A stretch of DNA of 7,630 bases from Bacillota bacterium (GCA_023415595.1 JAEZJW010000063.1:1-7630), one strand, 5' to 3'; positions 1 to 6,533 are shown, numbered from the stretch's first letter. Notes: generated by a model from the sequence alone, not told the origin. A program made the numbers and translations.

Positions 1-713
1 CTTATCAGGATGGCAACAACGTAGTCATTGAAGTCCGTGATGACGGAGGCGGAATCAATGTTGACAAAATCAAGAAGAAGGCAATCGAAAAAGGCTTGTT
101 TACAGAAGAACAGACCCATAGAATGACTGACAAGGATATCATTGATATTCTGTTTATGCCCGGGTTCTCTACCTCAGATAAGGTGTCCGATGTATCAGGC
201 AGAGGTGTTGGTCTTGATGTCGTTAAGACGAAGATCGAAGCTCTGGGCGGTGAGATTGAAGCGAAGACGAAGCTGGGAGAAGGCTCTAACTTCATTATCA
301 GGCTTCCTTTGACTCTGGCAATCATTCAAACTCTGATGGTAATCATCGGTGATGAGAAATATGCTCTACCCCTCGGTAATATTCAGACTGTTGAGAATAT
401 CCCGAGTAAGGAAGTTAAGCTGATACAGGGTAAAGAAGTCATCAATTTACGCGGATCCGTCATCCCCATCATCAGACTTGGCCAGATTCTGGACTGCCGT
501 AATCAAGATGCGGATCAGGATAATCACTTGGTGGTCATCGTCAAGAAGGGTGAAAGATATGCAGGTATGGTCGTGGACGAGCTGATGGGACAGCAGGAAA
601 TCGTAATCAAGTCCATTGGAAAATATATTAAGAATTATAAGATCATCAGTGGAGCAACCATACTGGGTAATGGTGATGTGGCACTGATTCTCGATGTGAA
701 TTCACTCGTATAG
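1..713 (+). CDS. cheA: Chemotaxis histidine kinase CheA, C-terminal part (5' end cut by window)
   Basis: CheA is the cytoplasmic histidine kinase of the receptor-CheW-CheA signalling array; it phosphorylates CheY. The reading frame is open from base 3, giving 236 visible residues that end at TAG 711-713. Visible ATP-binding motifs are the G1 box DDGGG (bases 39-53), the F-box-like FMPGFST (about 153-173) and the G2 box GRGVGLDVV (about 201-227). From about base 300 (RLPLTLAIIQTLMV) the protein passes into the CheW-like P5 regulatory domain, which includes NLRGSVIPIIRL and a C-terminal region ending ALILDVNSLV. The P1 phosphotransfer, P2 and dimerisation domains and the ATPase N box lie upstream of the window. 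A TTG at 96 is internal and not a real start. cheW follows after 92 bases, as expected for co-transcribed partners. Confidence 0.97.
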   Translation, partial: YQDGNNVVIEVRDDGGGINVDKIKKKAIEKGLFTEEQTHRMTDKDIIDILFMPGFSTSDKVSDVSGRGVGLDVVKTKIEALGGEIEAKTKLGEGSNFIIRLPLTLAIIQTLMVIIGDEKYALPLGNIQTVENIPSKEVKLIQGKEVINLRGSVIPIIRLGQILDCRNQDADQDNHLVVIVKKGERYAGMVVDELMGQQEIVIKSIGKYIKNYKIISGATILGNGDVALILDVNSLV

Positions 714-759
714 AACATTACTACACAGCGGGTTGTTACAATTCACTATGTTAATATTG

Positions 760-794
760 TGCTGACACCCCAAATTTACGGTGTTTCGGCAGCA
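760..794 (+). other. Weak inverted repeat in the cheA-cheW gap, ending at the cheW ribosome binding site
   Basis: TGCTG (760-764) can pair with CAGCA (790-794), and directly inside it ACACC (765-769) can pair with GGTGT (780-784). This makes a two-part stem with a 5-base bulge (785-789) and a 10-base loop. The right arm touches the AGGGAGG ribosome binding site (794-800). No T-run follows, so it is not an intrinsic terminator. A translational role is only a possibility. Confidence 0.35.
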
Positions 795-805
795 GGGAGG
801 TTTTT

Positions 806-1261
806 ATGGAAGCAGCTAATTCAAAGCAATATATCATTGTAAGCCTGGGCAGTAATCAATATGGAGTCGATATTAAATATATCCATAATATTATTGTAAT
901 GCAGAATATCACCAGGGTACCGAAGGCTCAGCCTTATTTTATGGGTGTCATTAATTTAAGGGGAGAGGTAATTCCCGTAATGAGTCTGCGCCGTAAATTC
1001 AATCTTCCGGAGGATCAATTCACATCGATAAGTCGTATTGTGATCGTTAAACCCGAACCGCAGGCGGCACCCATCGGAATTATTGTAGATGAGGTGAAGG
1101 AGGTCATTACGCTCGATAATGCAGCTGTTGAAAAGATGAATTATGATGAGAGCGATGACAAAGCGGATTACAGCATAGGTATCGGCAAATATGAAAACGA
1201 CCTGATCAACCTGCTGAATATACCTGGGATCATCATTGAGAAGGAAACTGTCAGTATATAA
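806..1261 (+). CDS. cheW: Chemotaxis coupling protein CheW
   Basis: CheW is the cytoplasmic adaptor that links CheA (through its P5 domain) to chemoreceptor tips. The 151-residue protein is a single CheW-like domain of normal length. The N-terminal strand segment is QYIIVSLGSNQYGVDI, followed by the family hallmark GVINLRGEVIPVMSLRRKF at about residues 47-65, and by the second half-barrel region around IGIIVDEVKEVI. The start is ATG 806 behind a strong AGGGAGG (794-800) with 5-base spacing. It lies between cheA and cheC in the order seen in Bacillus subtilis. The gene copy shows no truncation, and all family landmarks I can judge by eye are present. CheV is excluded because no receiver domain follows. 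Confidence 0.96.
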   Translation: MEAANSKQYIIVSLGSNQYGVDIKYIHNIIVMQNITRVPKAQPYFMGVINLRGEVIPVMSLRRKFNLPEDQFTSISRIVIVKPEPQAAPIGIIVDEVKEVITLDNAAVEKMNYDESDDKADYSIGIGKYENDLINLLNIPGIIIEKETVSI

Positions 1262-1283
1262 GATTATTAATCAATTAATTTAC

Positions 1284-1290
1284 AGGAGGT
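1284..1290 (+). promoter_or_regulatory. Ribosome binding site that decides the cheC start
   Basis: AGGAGGT ends at 1290. The in-frame GTG at 1289 overlaps it and cannot be the start. GTG 1298 (7 bases downstream) is the best-spaced initiator and GTG 1295 (4 bases) is possible. Confidence 0.8.
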
Positions 1291-1297
1291 GTTTGTG

Positions 1298-1918
1298 GTG
1301 TCCAAGCTGGACTTTAATCAAATAGACCATATGCAATTCGACGTTTTAAGGGAAATAGGTAATATTGGAGCCGGAAATGCTACCACAGCACTTTCGCAGA
1401 TGCTAAATTCCAGGATTGATATGAAGGTTCCGAATGTGGAACTTTTGGAATTCAAGGAACTCTCCGATATAGTCGGCGGAGCAGAGAATTTAGTTGTGGG
1501 TATCCTGTTTACGATAAGCGGAGATATTGATGGCATGATGATGTTCATGCTCGATAAATCAGCTTCCAGGCATTTAGTGAATATTCTTATGGGAAATCCC
1601 CATGAGGATAGTGAGGAAGATTTCAGTGAGATGGAGCTTTCAGCTTTGAATGAAATCGGAAATATTATTTCCGGGGCTTATCTGTCTTCCTTATCCTCAC
1701 TGACGAACCTGGTAATTGTTTCAAGTGTTCCTTACATGGCAATTGATATGGCTGGGGCTATATTAAGTGTACCTGCGATTGAATTTGGTAAAATTGGGGA
1801 TAAGGCACTTCTCATTGAGACGGAGTTTGGAGATGATATCAGGGAGGTTAACGGATATTTTATCCTGATACCGACAATCAATTCCTATGCAGCGATACTA
1901 TCCTCGCTGGGCTTATAA
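1298..1918 (+). CDS. cheC: CheY-P phosphatase CheC
   Basis: CheC dephosphorylates CheY-P and, with CheD, forms an adaptation feedback loop in Bacillus-type chemotaxis. From GTG 1298 it is 206 residues, close to B. subtilis CheC. The family carries the active-site pattern (D/S)-x3-E-x2-N-x22-P, and both copies are intact here: D15, E19, N22, P45 in the first helix and S115, E119, N122, P145 in the second, each with exactly 22 residues between Asn and Pro. Two sites fit CheC and argue against single-site relatives. There is no N-terminal CheY-binding extension of the FliY type and no C-terminal FliN-like domain. cheD follows after 60 bases, matching the known CheC-CheD partnership. The non-ATG start may lower its expression. 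Confidence 0.95.
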   Translation: MSKLDFNQIDHMQFDVLREIGNIGAGNATTALSQMLNSRIDMKVPNVELLEFKELSDIVGGAENLVVGILFTISGDIDGMMMFMLDKSASRHLVNILMGNPHEDSEEDFSEMELSALNEIGNIISGAYLSSLSSLTNLVIVSSVPYMAIDMAGAILSVPAIEFGKIGDKALLIETEFGDDIREVNGYFILIPTINSYAAILSSLGL

Positions 1919-1978
1919 AACAGAAGTATCTAATTATCAAGACAATAAGTATGCCAAAAACAGACGTAGGGTGAACAA

Positions 1979-2464
1979 ATGAATAATATGATTAAGGTCG
2001 GAATGGCTGACATGAATATATGTACACCTCCTGATGCTATCACTACTTTAGGTCTTGGGTCCTGTGTGGGAATCGTCTTATATGATCCGGGTACCAAAAT
2101 TGCGGGAATGATACATATCATGCTGCCTGACAGCACAAAGATATTGAACAATGAGAATAAGGCGAAATTTGCGGATACCGGTATAGACGAACTGATCAGC
2201 AGGATGATAAAGAGTGGTGCCGTAAGAAGAACTCTGGTGGCTAAGATAGCCGGCGGAGCACAGATGTTTGCCTTTAACAATAACAGTGAAATGATGCGAA
2301 TCGGTGAACGTAATGTCGAAGCAACCAAGCTGAAGCTAAAACAGCTGGGAATCTGTATTCTGGCGGAAGATACAGGATATAACTATGGTCGGACCATAGA
2401 ATTCTATCCTGAGACAGGAGCATTACATATAAGATCCGTCGGGAAGGAACGAAAGATCCTGTAA
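1979..2464 (+). CDS. cheD: Chemoreceptor glutamine deamidase CheD
   Basis: CheD deamidates specific glutamines on chemoreceptors and binds CheC, stimulating its phosphatase activity. The 161-residue protein has the expected length. The family's Thr-Cys-His triad is visible as T23, C29 (in GLGSCVGIVLYD) and H46 (in AGMIHIMLPDS). Its spacing is the same as I recall for Thermotoga CheD (T21/C27/H44). Further conserved stretches are VAKIAGGAQMF and a C-terminal region with EDTGYNYGRTIEF. The start is ATG 1979 with a modest AGGGTGA-like binding site at 1968-1974. An upstream GTG at 1971 runs straight into TGA, so it is excluded. The protein is probably catalytically active, since the triad and length are intact. 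Confidence 0.95.
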   Translation: MNNMIKVGMADMNICTPPDAITTLGLGSCVGIVLYDPGTKIAGMIHIMLPDSTKILNNENKAKFADTGIDELISRMIKSGAVRRTLVAKIAGGAQMFAFNNNSEMMRIGERNVEATKLKLKQLGICILAEDTGYNYGRTIEFYPETGALHIRSVGKERKIL

Positions 2465-2536
2465 ATGATCAGGCAAAAGGCTTGGTGGGAATGAAAATCG
2501 CTGTCCTTTACAGTTAAATGTCTGTAGTTCAGGCAT

Positions 2537-2543
2537 GGGAGGA
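2537..2543 (+). promoter_or_regulatory. Ribosome binding site that decides the start of the two-helix membrane protein
   Basis: GGGAGGA lies only 3-4 bases before ATG 2547, whereas the in-frame ATG at 2535 overlaps it. This favours 2547 as the start. Confidence 0.7.
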
Positions 2544-2546
2544 AAT

Positions 2547-2852
2547 ATGAAGCAGAAATATATTCCTGCATTTATAATGCTGGCAGCAGGAGCTGTTACG
2601 AGCATCCTGGATATTATCCACAAGACTCCTAAGCTTGATAGCGTAAAAATGTTCCTGCTGGTACTGTTAGTATTTTATATTATTGGTCTGATTGCTAAGG
2701 CCATCATAAAGAAAGCAACTGCTATAAGAGTTAAGGAAGTAATCGAAGAAGAGAACACAACAGATGAGAGTGAACTAGAAGAGAACGGACAAGATAAAAA
2801 CCGGCAAGAAGCTGCTAAGAATGAGAGGACAGGATCCACCGGTAAAAAGTAA
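2547..2852 (+). CDS. Small two-helix membrane protein of unknown function, cheD-sigD gap
   Basis: I do not recognise a characterised family. The 101-residue protein has two predicted membrane helices, about residues 6-24 (IPAFIMLAAGAVTSILDII) and 36-54 (FLLVLLVFYIIGLIAKAII), joined by a short HKTPKLDSVK loop. Lysines at the N-terminus and after helix 2 suggest both ends face the cytoplasm. The last 45 residues are hydrophilic and highly charged (E, K, D, N, Q), ending in STGKK, and look disordered. It sits 82 bases after cheD and 37 bases before sigD on the same strand. B. subtilis has no gene at this position. The context suggests a flagellar or chemotaxis link, but the sequence itself gives no function. 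The binding site, intact frame and operon position make it a real gene rather than a chance frame. Confidence 0.8.
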   Translation: MKQKYIPAFIMLAAGAVTSILDIIHKTPKLDSVKMFLLVLLVFYIIGLIAKAIIKKATAIRVKEVIEEENTTDESELEENGQDKNRQEAAKNERTGSTGKK

Positions 2853-2889
2853 CGGCCTGTCTTAGAGCCATGAAAGATCGGGAGGCAGT

Positions 2890-3660
2890 ATGAACGCAGA
2901 AAACAGACAGAAACTCTGGGAGGAATACTCCAGGAAGAGGACCTCTGAACTTCAGGAAAAAATCATAATTGAATATGCGGGTCTAGTAAAGCTGGTTGCC
3001 GGCCGGCTCAGTATGTATCTTGGCTATAATGTCGAATATGATGATTTGGTCGGTTATGGTACCTTTGGGTTAATCGATGCCATTGATAAGTTCGATTATA
3101 ACAAGGGCTTCAAATTTGAAACCTATGCATCCTTAAGAATCCGAGGTGCCATCCTGGATCAGATCAGGAAGATGGACTGGATTCCCAGGAGCATCAGACA
3201 GAAACAAAGAAAGATTGATATGGCTTATCAAAGCCTTGAGATAAAATACGGAAGAAGCGTTAATGACGAGGAAGTAGCCAAGGAACTGGATATATCACTG
3301 GAAGAATTGGAGAACTGGCAGAACCAGACTAAGATCACGAATATCATATCTCTGGATGAGTTCATGGAACAGGGCAGTGAGGGGAAGATGGAACAAAGTC
3401 TTACCGCAACCTTTGACCAGCCGGAGCGGATCGTGGAACAGCAGGAGCTGAAGGAGTTGCTAACAAGGACACTGGATACTCTGACAGAGAAAGAGAAAAA
3501 GGTTATCATTCTGTATTATTACGAAGAACTTACGTTAAAGGAAATCAGCCGTATTCTTGAGGTGTCAGAATCAAGAATATCTCAGCTGCATACGAAGGCA
3601 TTGCAGAAAATGAAGTTGAAGCTAGGTGCTAATATTGATGTCTTAACCAGTTATAGTTAA
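2890..3660 (+). CDS. sigD: RNA polymerase sigma factor for flagellar operon, sigma-28/SigD (FliA/WhiG family)
   Basis: This alternative sigma factor directs RNA polymerase to late flagellar, motility and chemotaxis promoters; the anti-sigma factor FlgM normally holds it inactive until the hook is finished. The 256-residue protein has the FliA/SigD layout: region 2 at about residues 25-97 (including YDDLVGYGTFGLIDAIDKFD and FKFETYASLRIRGAILDQ), the DWIPRSIRQK segment at 96-105 typical of this family, region 3 in the middle (about 105-160), and region 4 at about 190-245 with a helix-turn-helix at about 215-238 (TLKEISRILEVSESRISQLH). It starts at ATG 2890 behind GGGAGG (2880-2885). Its place after cheD matches B. 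subtilis sigD. The sporulation factors SigF/G are less likely because of the DWIPRSIRQK segment and the chemotaxis context. Confidence 0.95.
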   Translation: MNAENRQKLWEEYSRKRTSELQEKIIIEYAGLVKLVAGRLSMYLGYNVEYDDLVGYGTFGLIDAIDKFDYNKGFKFETYASLRIRGAILDQIRKMDWIPRSIRQKQRKIDMAYQSLEIKYGRSVNDEEVAKELDISLEELENWQNQTKITNIISLDEFMEQGSEGKMEQSLTATFDQPERIVEQQELKELLTRTLDTLTEKEKKVIILYYYEELTLKEISRILEVSESRISQLHTKALQKMKLKLGANIDVLTSYS

Positions 3661-3707
3661 TTTGTACGGTGCTTTCATGGGGTATAGGATACCAGGTTTA
3701 TAGTATT

Positions 3708-3714
3708 GGGGGGA
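3708..3714 (+). promoter_or_regulatory. G-rich ribosome binding site that decides the fapA start
   Basis: GGGGGGA with 5 bases to ATG 3720. The frame is open upstream to a GTG at 3669, but that codon lies only 8 bases after the sigD stop and has no binding site. Confidence 0.75.
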
Positions 3715-3719
3715 AGATA

Positions 3720-5321
3720 ATGGGCGCTAAAAACGGATATTTCCAGATGTTAATCAGAAATGACGGAATTTATTTAAAACTATTTGAAGAAGAGCCTGGT
3801 GGACGTCCCATAGCATATGACGAGATCAGTAATTATCTGATAGATAAGAAGGTATACGAGTATGATAAGATAGCACTGGGAAGAGCTTTAGCAACCTTAA
3901 AGGGTGTTGCTGAGGTGAGACTTTCTCCTGCTGTGATACTTCCTCAGGATGAGTACTTAAAGGTTGAGATTCTTGAGGATAGAGTAGCAGTAAAGGGCAG
4001 ATTTTATCCGCCCACCAATGGCGGCAATCTGATGACGAAGGAGGATATCATCAGTACGCTGGTGCGGGCAGGGGTAAAGTATGGTGTTGATGAGGAGAAG
4101 GTATACCAGTTTTTGAGTGACAGGAGATACTGTACGGATTATATTCTTGCCAAAGCCCTGGCTCCGGTTCAGGGACATGATGCAGTGATCACCTATCATT
4201 TCAACGTCGATCTTACCTTAAAGCCTAAGACGAATGAAGATGGTTCCGTGGATTTTCACCAGCTGGATATGATCAGCCATTGTAAGAAGGGTGATTTGCT
4301 GGCAACTCTTAATCCGATTGATCATGGAAAACCGGGTATTGATGTCTGCGGTAATGTAATAAGGCCCAACAAGGTCAATAATCGTGTCATGCGCCACGGG
4401 AATAATATCACAGTTTCTGAGGATGGTCTCAGACTATATTCTATGGTCGATGGTCATGTATCCTTAACCGATAACAGGGTATTTGTTTCCGATACCTATG
4501 AGATACCGGCCGATGTGGATACCTCCACCGGTGATGTCGTCTACGAGGGTAATGTTGTAGTCAAAGGCAATGTTATTACGGGCTTCTCCATCAGAGCCAA
4601 AGGTGACATCGAGGTGTATGGTGTCGTCGAGGGTGCTTACATAGATGCCGGCGGACAGATTATCCTTAGGCGCGGCATGCAGGGCATGAATAAAGGAATT
4701 CTTAAGGCAACCGGCAATATTATTACGAAATTTATAGAGAATGCGGAGGTAATCTCCGGAGGATATATCACCACAGAATCCATCCTTCACAGCAGGGTTT
4801 CGGCCAAAGGTGATATCATTGTAGGCGGAAGAAGAGGCTTTGTTACCGGCGGTGAGATCCGTTCCGGTACCATGATTTCTGTGAAGACTGCCGGCTCCCA
4901 TATGGGAACCAATACGTTGCTTGAGGTAGGGATTGATCCCAGGATACTGGAGGAATTCCGGGAACTGGAGAAGAAAATCGCAAATCTTCAAGCCGATAAA
5001 GACAAAATTACACAGACCGTTGCTCTGATTCGGAAGAGGCTGCAGGCAGGAGGAGCGATTCCCTTCGATAAGATGGAAACCTTAAAGCAGATGACACAGA
5101 GCAATATTACACTGGACCCACAGCTTCAGGAAGCCAGAAAAAGATATGATGAGCTTAGGATAGATATGGAAGGAAATGCTGCGGGTATGATAAGAGTACA
5201 GGATACGGTATATCCCGGAACGAAAATAGTAATCTCCAATGTAATTTATTTCGTTAGAGAGGATATCCAACATAGCAAGTTCATTCGTGACAGAGCCGAC
5301 ATAAAGATAAATCCGCTGTAA
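3720..5321 (+). CDS. fapA: Flagellar assembly protein A family (FapA, DUF342)
   Basis: Members of this family (former DUF342) are cytoplasmic proteins often encoded near flagellar genes; a Vibrio vulnificus member affects flagellation. Biochemical activity is not well defined. From ATG 3720 it has 533 residues, normal for the family. An N-terminal alpha/beta part (about 1-240) contains the characteristic HFNVDLTLKPK and the stretch ending CKKGDLLATL. It is followed by a glycine-rich repeat region (about 260-405: GNVVVKGNVITGF, AKGDIEVYGVVEGA, ATGNIITKFIENA, AKGDIIVGGRRG) that should form a right-handed beta helix. Next come coiled-coil segments at about 407-430 and 465-490, and a short C-terminal beta segment (GTKIVISNVIYFVRED). 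It lies 59 bases after sigD. I infer a role in flagellar assembly or placement from family and context only. Confidence 0.9.
   Translation: MGAKNGYFQMLIRNDGIYLKLFEEEPGGRPIAYDEISNYLIDKKVYEYDKIALGRALATLKGVAEVRLSPAVILPQDEYLKVEILEDRVAVKGRFYPPTNGGNLMTKEDIISTLVRAGVKYGVDEEKVYQFLSDRRYCTDYILAKALAPVQGHDAVITYHFNVDLTLKPKTNEDGSVDFHQLDMISHCKKGDLLATLNPIDHGKPGIDVCGNVIRPNKVNNRVMRHGNNITVSEDGLRLYSMVDGHVSLTDNRVFVSDTYEIPADVDTSTGDVVYEGNVVVKGNVITGFSIRAKGDIEVYGVVEGAYIDAGGQIILRRGMQGMNKGILKATGNIITKFIENAEVISGGYITTESILHSRVSAKGDIIVGGRRGFVTGGEIRSGTMISVKTAGSHMGTNTLLEVGIDPRILEEFRELEKKIANLQADKDKITQTVALIRKRLQAGGAIPFDKMETLKQMTQSNITLDPQLQEARKRYDELRIDMEGNAAGMIRVQDTVYPGTKIVISNVIYFVREDIQHSKFIRDRADIKINPL
4973..4999 (+). promoter_or_regulatory. 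Possible internal sigma-D (sigma-28) promoter inside fapA
   Basis: GCCGATAA at 4992-4999 matches the sigma-28 -10 consensus of enterobacterial FliA exactly, and GAAA at 4973-4976, 15 bases upstream, is one base off the TAAA -35 core. It lies in coding sequence, so it may be chance. If real, it would let SigD boost the genes downstream of fapA. Low confidence. Confidence 0.25.
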
Positions 5322-5384
5322 CATACTAATAATTACTTTTAGTAAGCGAGGCATAATTACTATTCAACTTTTTGCACAAGTAAA

Positions 5385-5390
5385 TGGAGG
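5385..5390 (+). promoter_or_regulatory. Ribosome binding site that decides the start of the small hydrophilic protein
   Basis: TGGAGG lies 5 bases before ATG 5396. An in-frame ATG at 5384 overlaps this site and is therefore an unlikely start. Confidence 0.75.
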
Positions 5391-5395
5391 TTAAT

Positions 5396-5698
5396 ATGCC
5401 GATAAGACCAATTGAAATAATGAAATCACAGGAGGCCTCACAGCTTAAGCATGTGGAGAGCCATAGGAATCAGCAGGAGCAGGCTCAGATCAGTAGAAGC
5501 TTCCAAAACCTGATTACGACGGAAAGCTCCAGACCTACTCAGACTTCGAAGGGTGAAAACAAGCAGTTCCGGTATGATGCCAAGGAAAAGGGACAGAACA
5601 GTTATTCAGGTAATCCCGGTAAGAAGCATGGGAAACAGGAAGAGGAGAAAACAGCTAAAAAGCCGGAGAAAACCGGAGGTATCGATATCCTGATCTGA
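5396..5698 (+). CDS. Small hydrophilic, probably disordered protein of unknown function in the flagellar operon
   Basis: The function is unknown. The 100-residue protein starts MPIRPIEIMKS, has a Gln/Glu/His-rich stretch that could form a helix (about residues 10-43), then a long Lys/Glu/Gly/Ser-rich segment without hydrophobic core (about 44-92), and ends in a hydrophobic GGIDILI tail. There is no signal peptide and no membrane helix. The pattern of a defined N-terminal motif, a disordered centre and a short hydrophobic C-terminus suggests a peptide-like binding partner. From memory, similar short proteins beginning MPIRP and ending IDI-I occur beside sigD in other clostridia, but I could not check this. 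It lies 74 bases after fapA. The coding call rests on the good ribosome binding site, a full-length open frame and operon position. Confidence 0.75.
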   Translation: MPIRPIEIMKSQEASQLKHVESHRNQQEQAQISRSFQNLITTESSRPTQTSKGENKQFRYDAKEKGQNSYSGNPGKKHGKQEEEKTAKKPEKTGGIDILI

Positions 5699-5721
5699 TG
5701 ATCAGATAAGTATTAAATACG

Positions 5722-5741
5722 GAGGGTGCTCCCACACCCTC
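5722..5741 (+). terminator. GC-rich hairpin before the SwrB-like gene: weak intrinsic terminator or attenuator
   Basis: GAGGGTG (5722-5728) and CACCCTC (5735-5741) form a perfect 7-base-pair stem with a 6-base loop, followed by ATTTTC. The T-run has only four bases, so termination is probably partial. It sits 24 bases after the stop of the small protein gene and 9 bases before the next ribosome binding site, so it could reduce expression of the downstream genes or stabilise the upstream mRNA end. Confidence 0.5.
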
Positions 5742-5759
5742 ATTTTCATCGGAGGAACT

Positions 5760-6443
5760 ATGAGCCCATTAGAAATTATATTAATTCTATTAGGATTAGT
5801 CATCATTGTCATCAGTACCAGGATGATTGACCGAACCAGAGAAACAGGGAAAGAAAATCAGGTAAGGGTCAATATGGAGGAGACCTTGAACAGCGAGGAC
5901 CTGAAGCGCTTCAAGGAGCAGGTCAGGGAACAGCTATCAGGGCTGAAAGAGGAGATCATTGTCCGCACGGATGATGAATTAAGCGTGATATCCAATGAGA
6001 AAATTATGGCAGTGGGTGAATATTCCGATCAGATTTTAGAGAAGATCAAGCATAACCATGAAGAGGTTGTTTTCCTTTATAATATGCTGAATGAAAAAGA
6101 AAAGGAATTGAAGACAACAGTAACCGCCATGGATGCTTCAAGGAAGAATACACAGGAGGTACTTCCGGCGAAATCAGAGACTAAGGATCAGCCGGCAAAG
6201 AAGGTTACTGGAATTCAACAGGTTCAAGGCCAGCGGATGAAGGTTGCAGATAATCCCCTCCCGAAGGAGAAACCGGCAGAATCCAGGATTACCATAGAAG
6301 ATCAGACAACAAATAATAATGCGCAGATACTTGCTCTTTATTCGAAAGGTAAGACTGTTGTTGAAATATCCAAACTGTTAGGACTCGGACAAGGAGAGGT
6401 AAAACTGGTAATTGATTTGTTCCGGGGGAGAAAAAGCGAATAA
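5760..6443 (+). CDS. Membrane-anchored coiled-coil protein, SwrB-like / DUF6115 type
   Basis: The 227-residue protein begins with a single membrane helix (about residues 4-20, LEIILILLGLVIIVIS), followed by a charged, Glu/Lys-rich helical region with coiled-coil potential (about 40-125), a Lys/Pro/Gln-rich linker (about 130-184), and a C-terminal segment (about 185-223) resembling a helix-turn-helix (AQILALYSKGKTVVEISKLL, then GLGQGEVKLVIDLF). The layout and the place between sigD and rpsB match B. subtilis SwrB, a membrane protein that promotes flagellar export-apparatus activation. I recall the C-terminal segment as typical of DUF6115. The SwrB link is inferred from architecture and synteny, not from alignment. 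ATG 5760 follows GGAGGA (5751-5756). Whether the tail binds DNA is open; a membrane-tethered protein interaction module is equally likely. Confidence 0.75.
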   Translation: MSPLEIILILLGLVIIVISTRMIDRTRETGKENQVRVNMEETLNSEDLKRFKEQVREQLSGLKEEIIVRTDDELSVISNEKIMAVGEYSDQILEKIKHNHEEVVFLYNMLNEKEKELKTTVTAMDASRKNTQEVLPAKSETKDQPAKKVTGIQQVQGQRMKVADNPLPKEKPAESRITIEDQTTNNNAQILALYSKGKTVVEISKLLGLGQGEVKLVIDLFRGRKSE

Positions 6444-6454
6444 AGCATTCGCTT
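6434..6454 (+). other. Hairpin overlapping the stop codon of the SwrB-like gene
   Basis: AAGCGAAT (6434-6441) pairs perfectly with ATTCGCTT (6447-6454), an 8-base-pair stem with a 5-base loop that includes the TAA stop. No T-run follows, so it is not a standard terminator. It may mark an mRNA processing or stability element. Confidence 0.5.
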
Positions 6455-6456
6455 AG

Positions 6457-6533
6457 GGAAGAACTGCGATGTTCATAATGTGAATTTATGAAGCTAAATT
6501 CACATATATGGGGCACTCACACCTTGTTCTTCC
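6457..6533 (+). promoter_or_regulatory. Nested inverted-repeat element (structured RNA candidate) in the leader of the MltG-like gene
   Basis: An outer helix GGAAGAAC (6457-6464) / GTTCTTCC (6526-6533) encloses a long hairpin. Its core is a perfect 11-base-pair stem ATGTGAATTTA (6478-6488) / TAAATTCACAT (6495-6505) with loop TGAAGC, extended by CATA (6474-6477) / TATG (6507-6510) across a single bulged A at 6506. No T-run follows. The CTTCC at the end of the outer right arm (6529-6533) can alternatively pair with the GGAGG ribosome binding site at 6546-6550, so two exclusive folds are possible. I recognise no known riboswitch class. The perfect pairing is seen directly; a regulatory function is inferred. 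Confidence 0.55.

Noticed and set aside
96..713. TTG at 96 as a start of a short separate CheA-like protein
   Set aside because: The frame is open to the window edge and carries the ATP-binding G1 box upstream of this codon, so the gene is CheA cut by the window.
3228..3509. Open frames on the minus strand opposite sigD, fapA (4464-4991), cheD (1930-2328) and others
   Set aside because: They lie antisense to well-recognised genes, have no ribosome binding sites that I can see, and their products resemble no family. They are by-products of the coding strand.
4508..4515. GCCGATGT inside fapA as a sigma-D -10 element
   Set aside because: It has an imperfect -10 and no TAAA-like sequence about 15 bases upstream.
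5324..5344. TACTAA / TTAGTA hairpin after fapA
   Set aside because: It is an A/T-rich six-pair stem without a T-run and is too weak to call a terminator.
5693..5707. ATCTGAT-G-ATCAGAT perfect inverted repeat around the stop of the small hydrophilic protein
   Set aside because: Seven paired bases at one-base spacing are expected about once by chance in a sequence of this length, and the stem that can really form has only five pairs.
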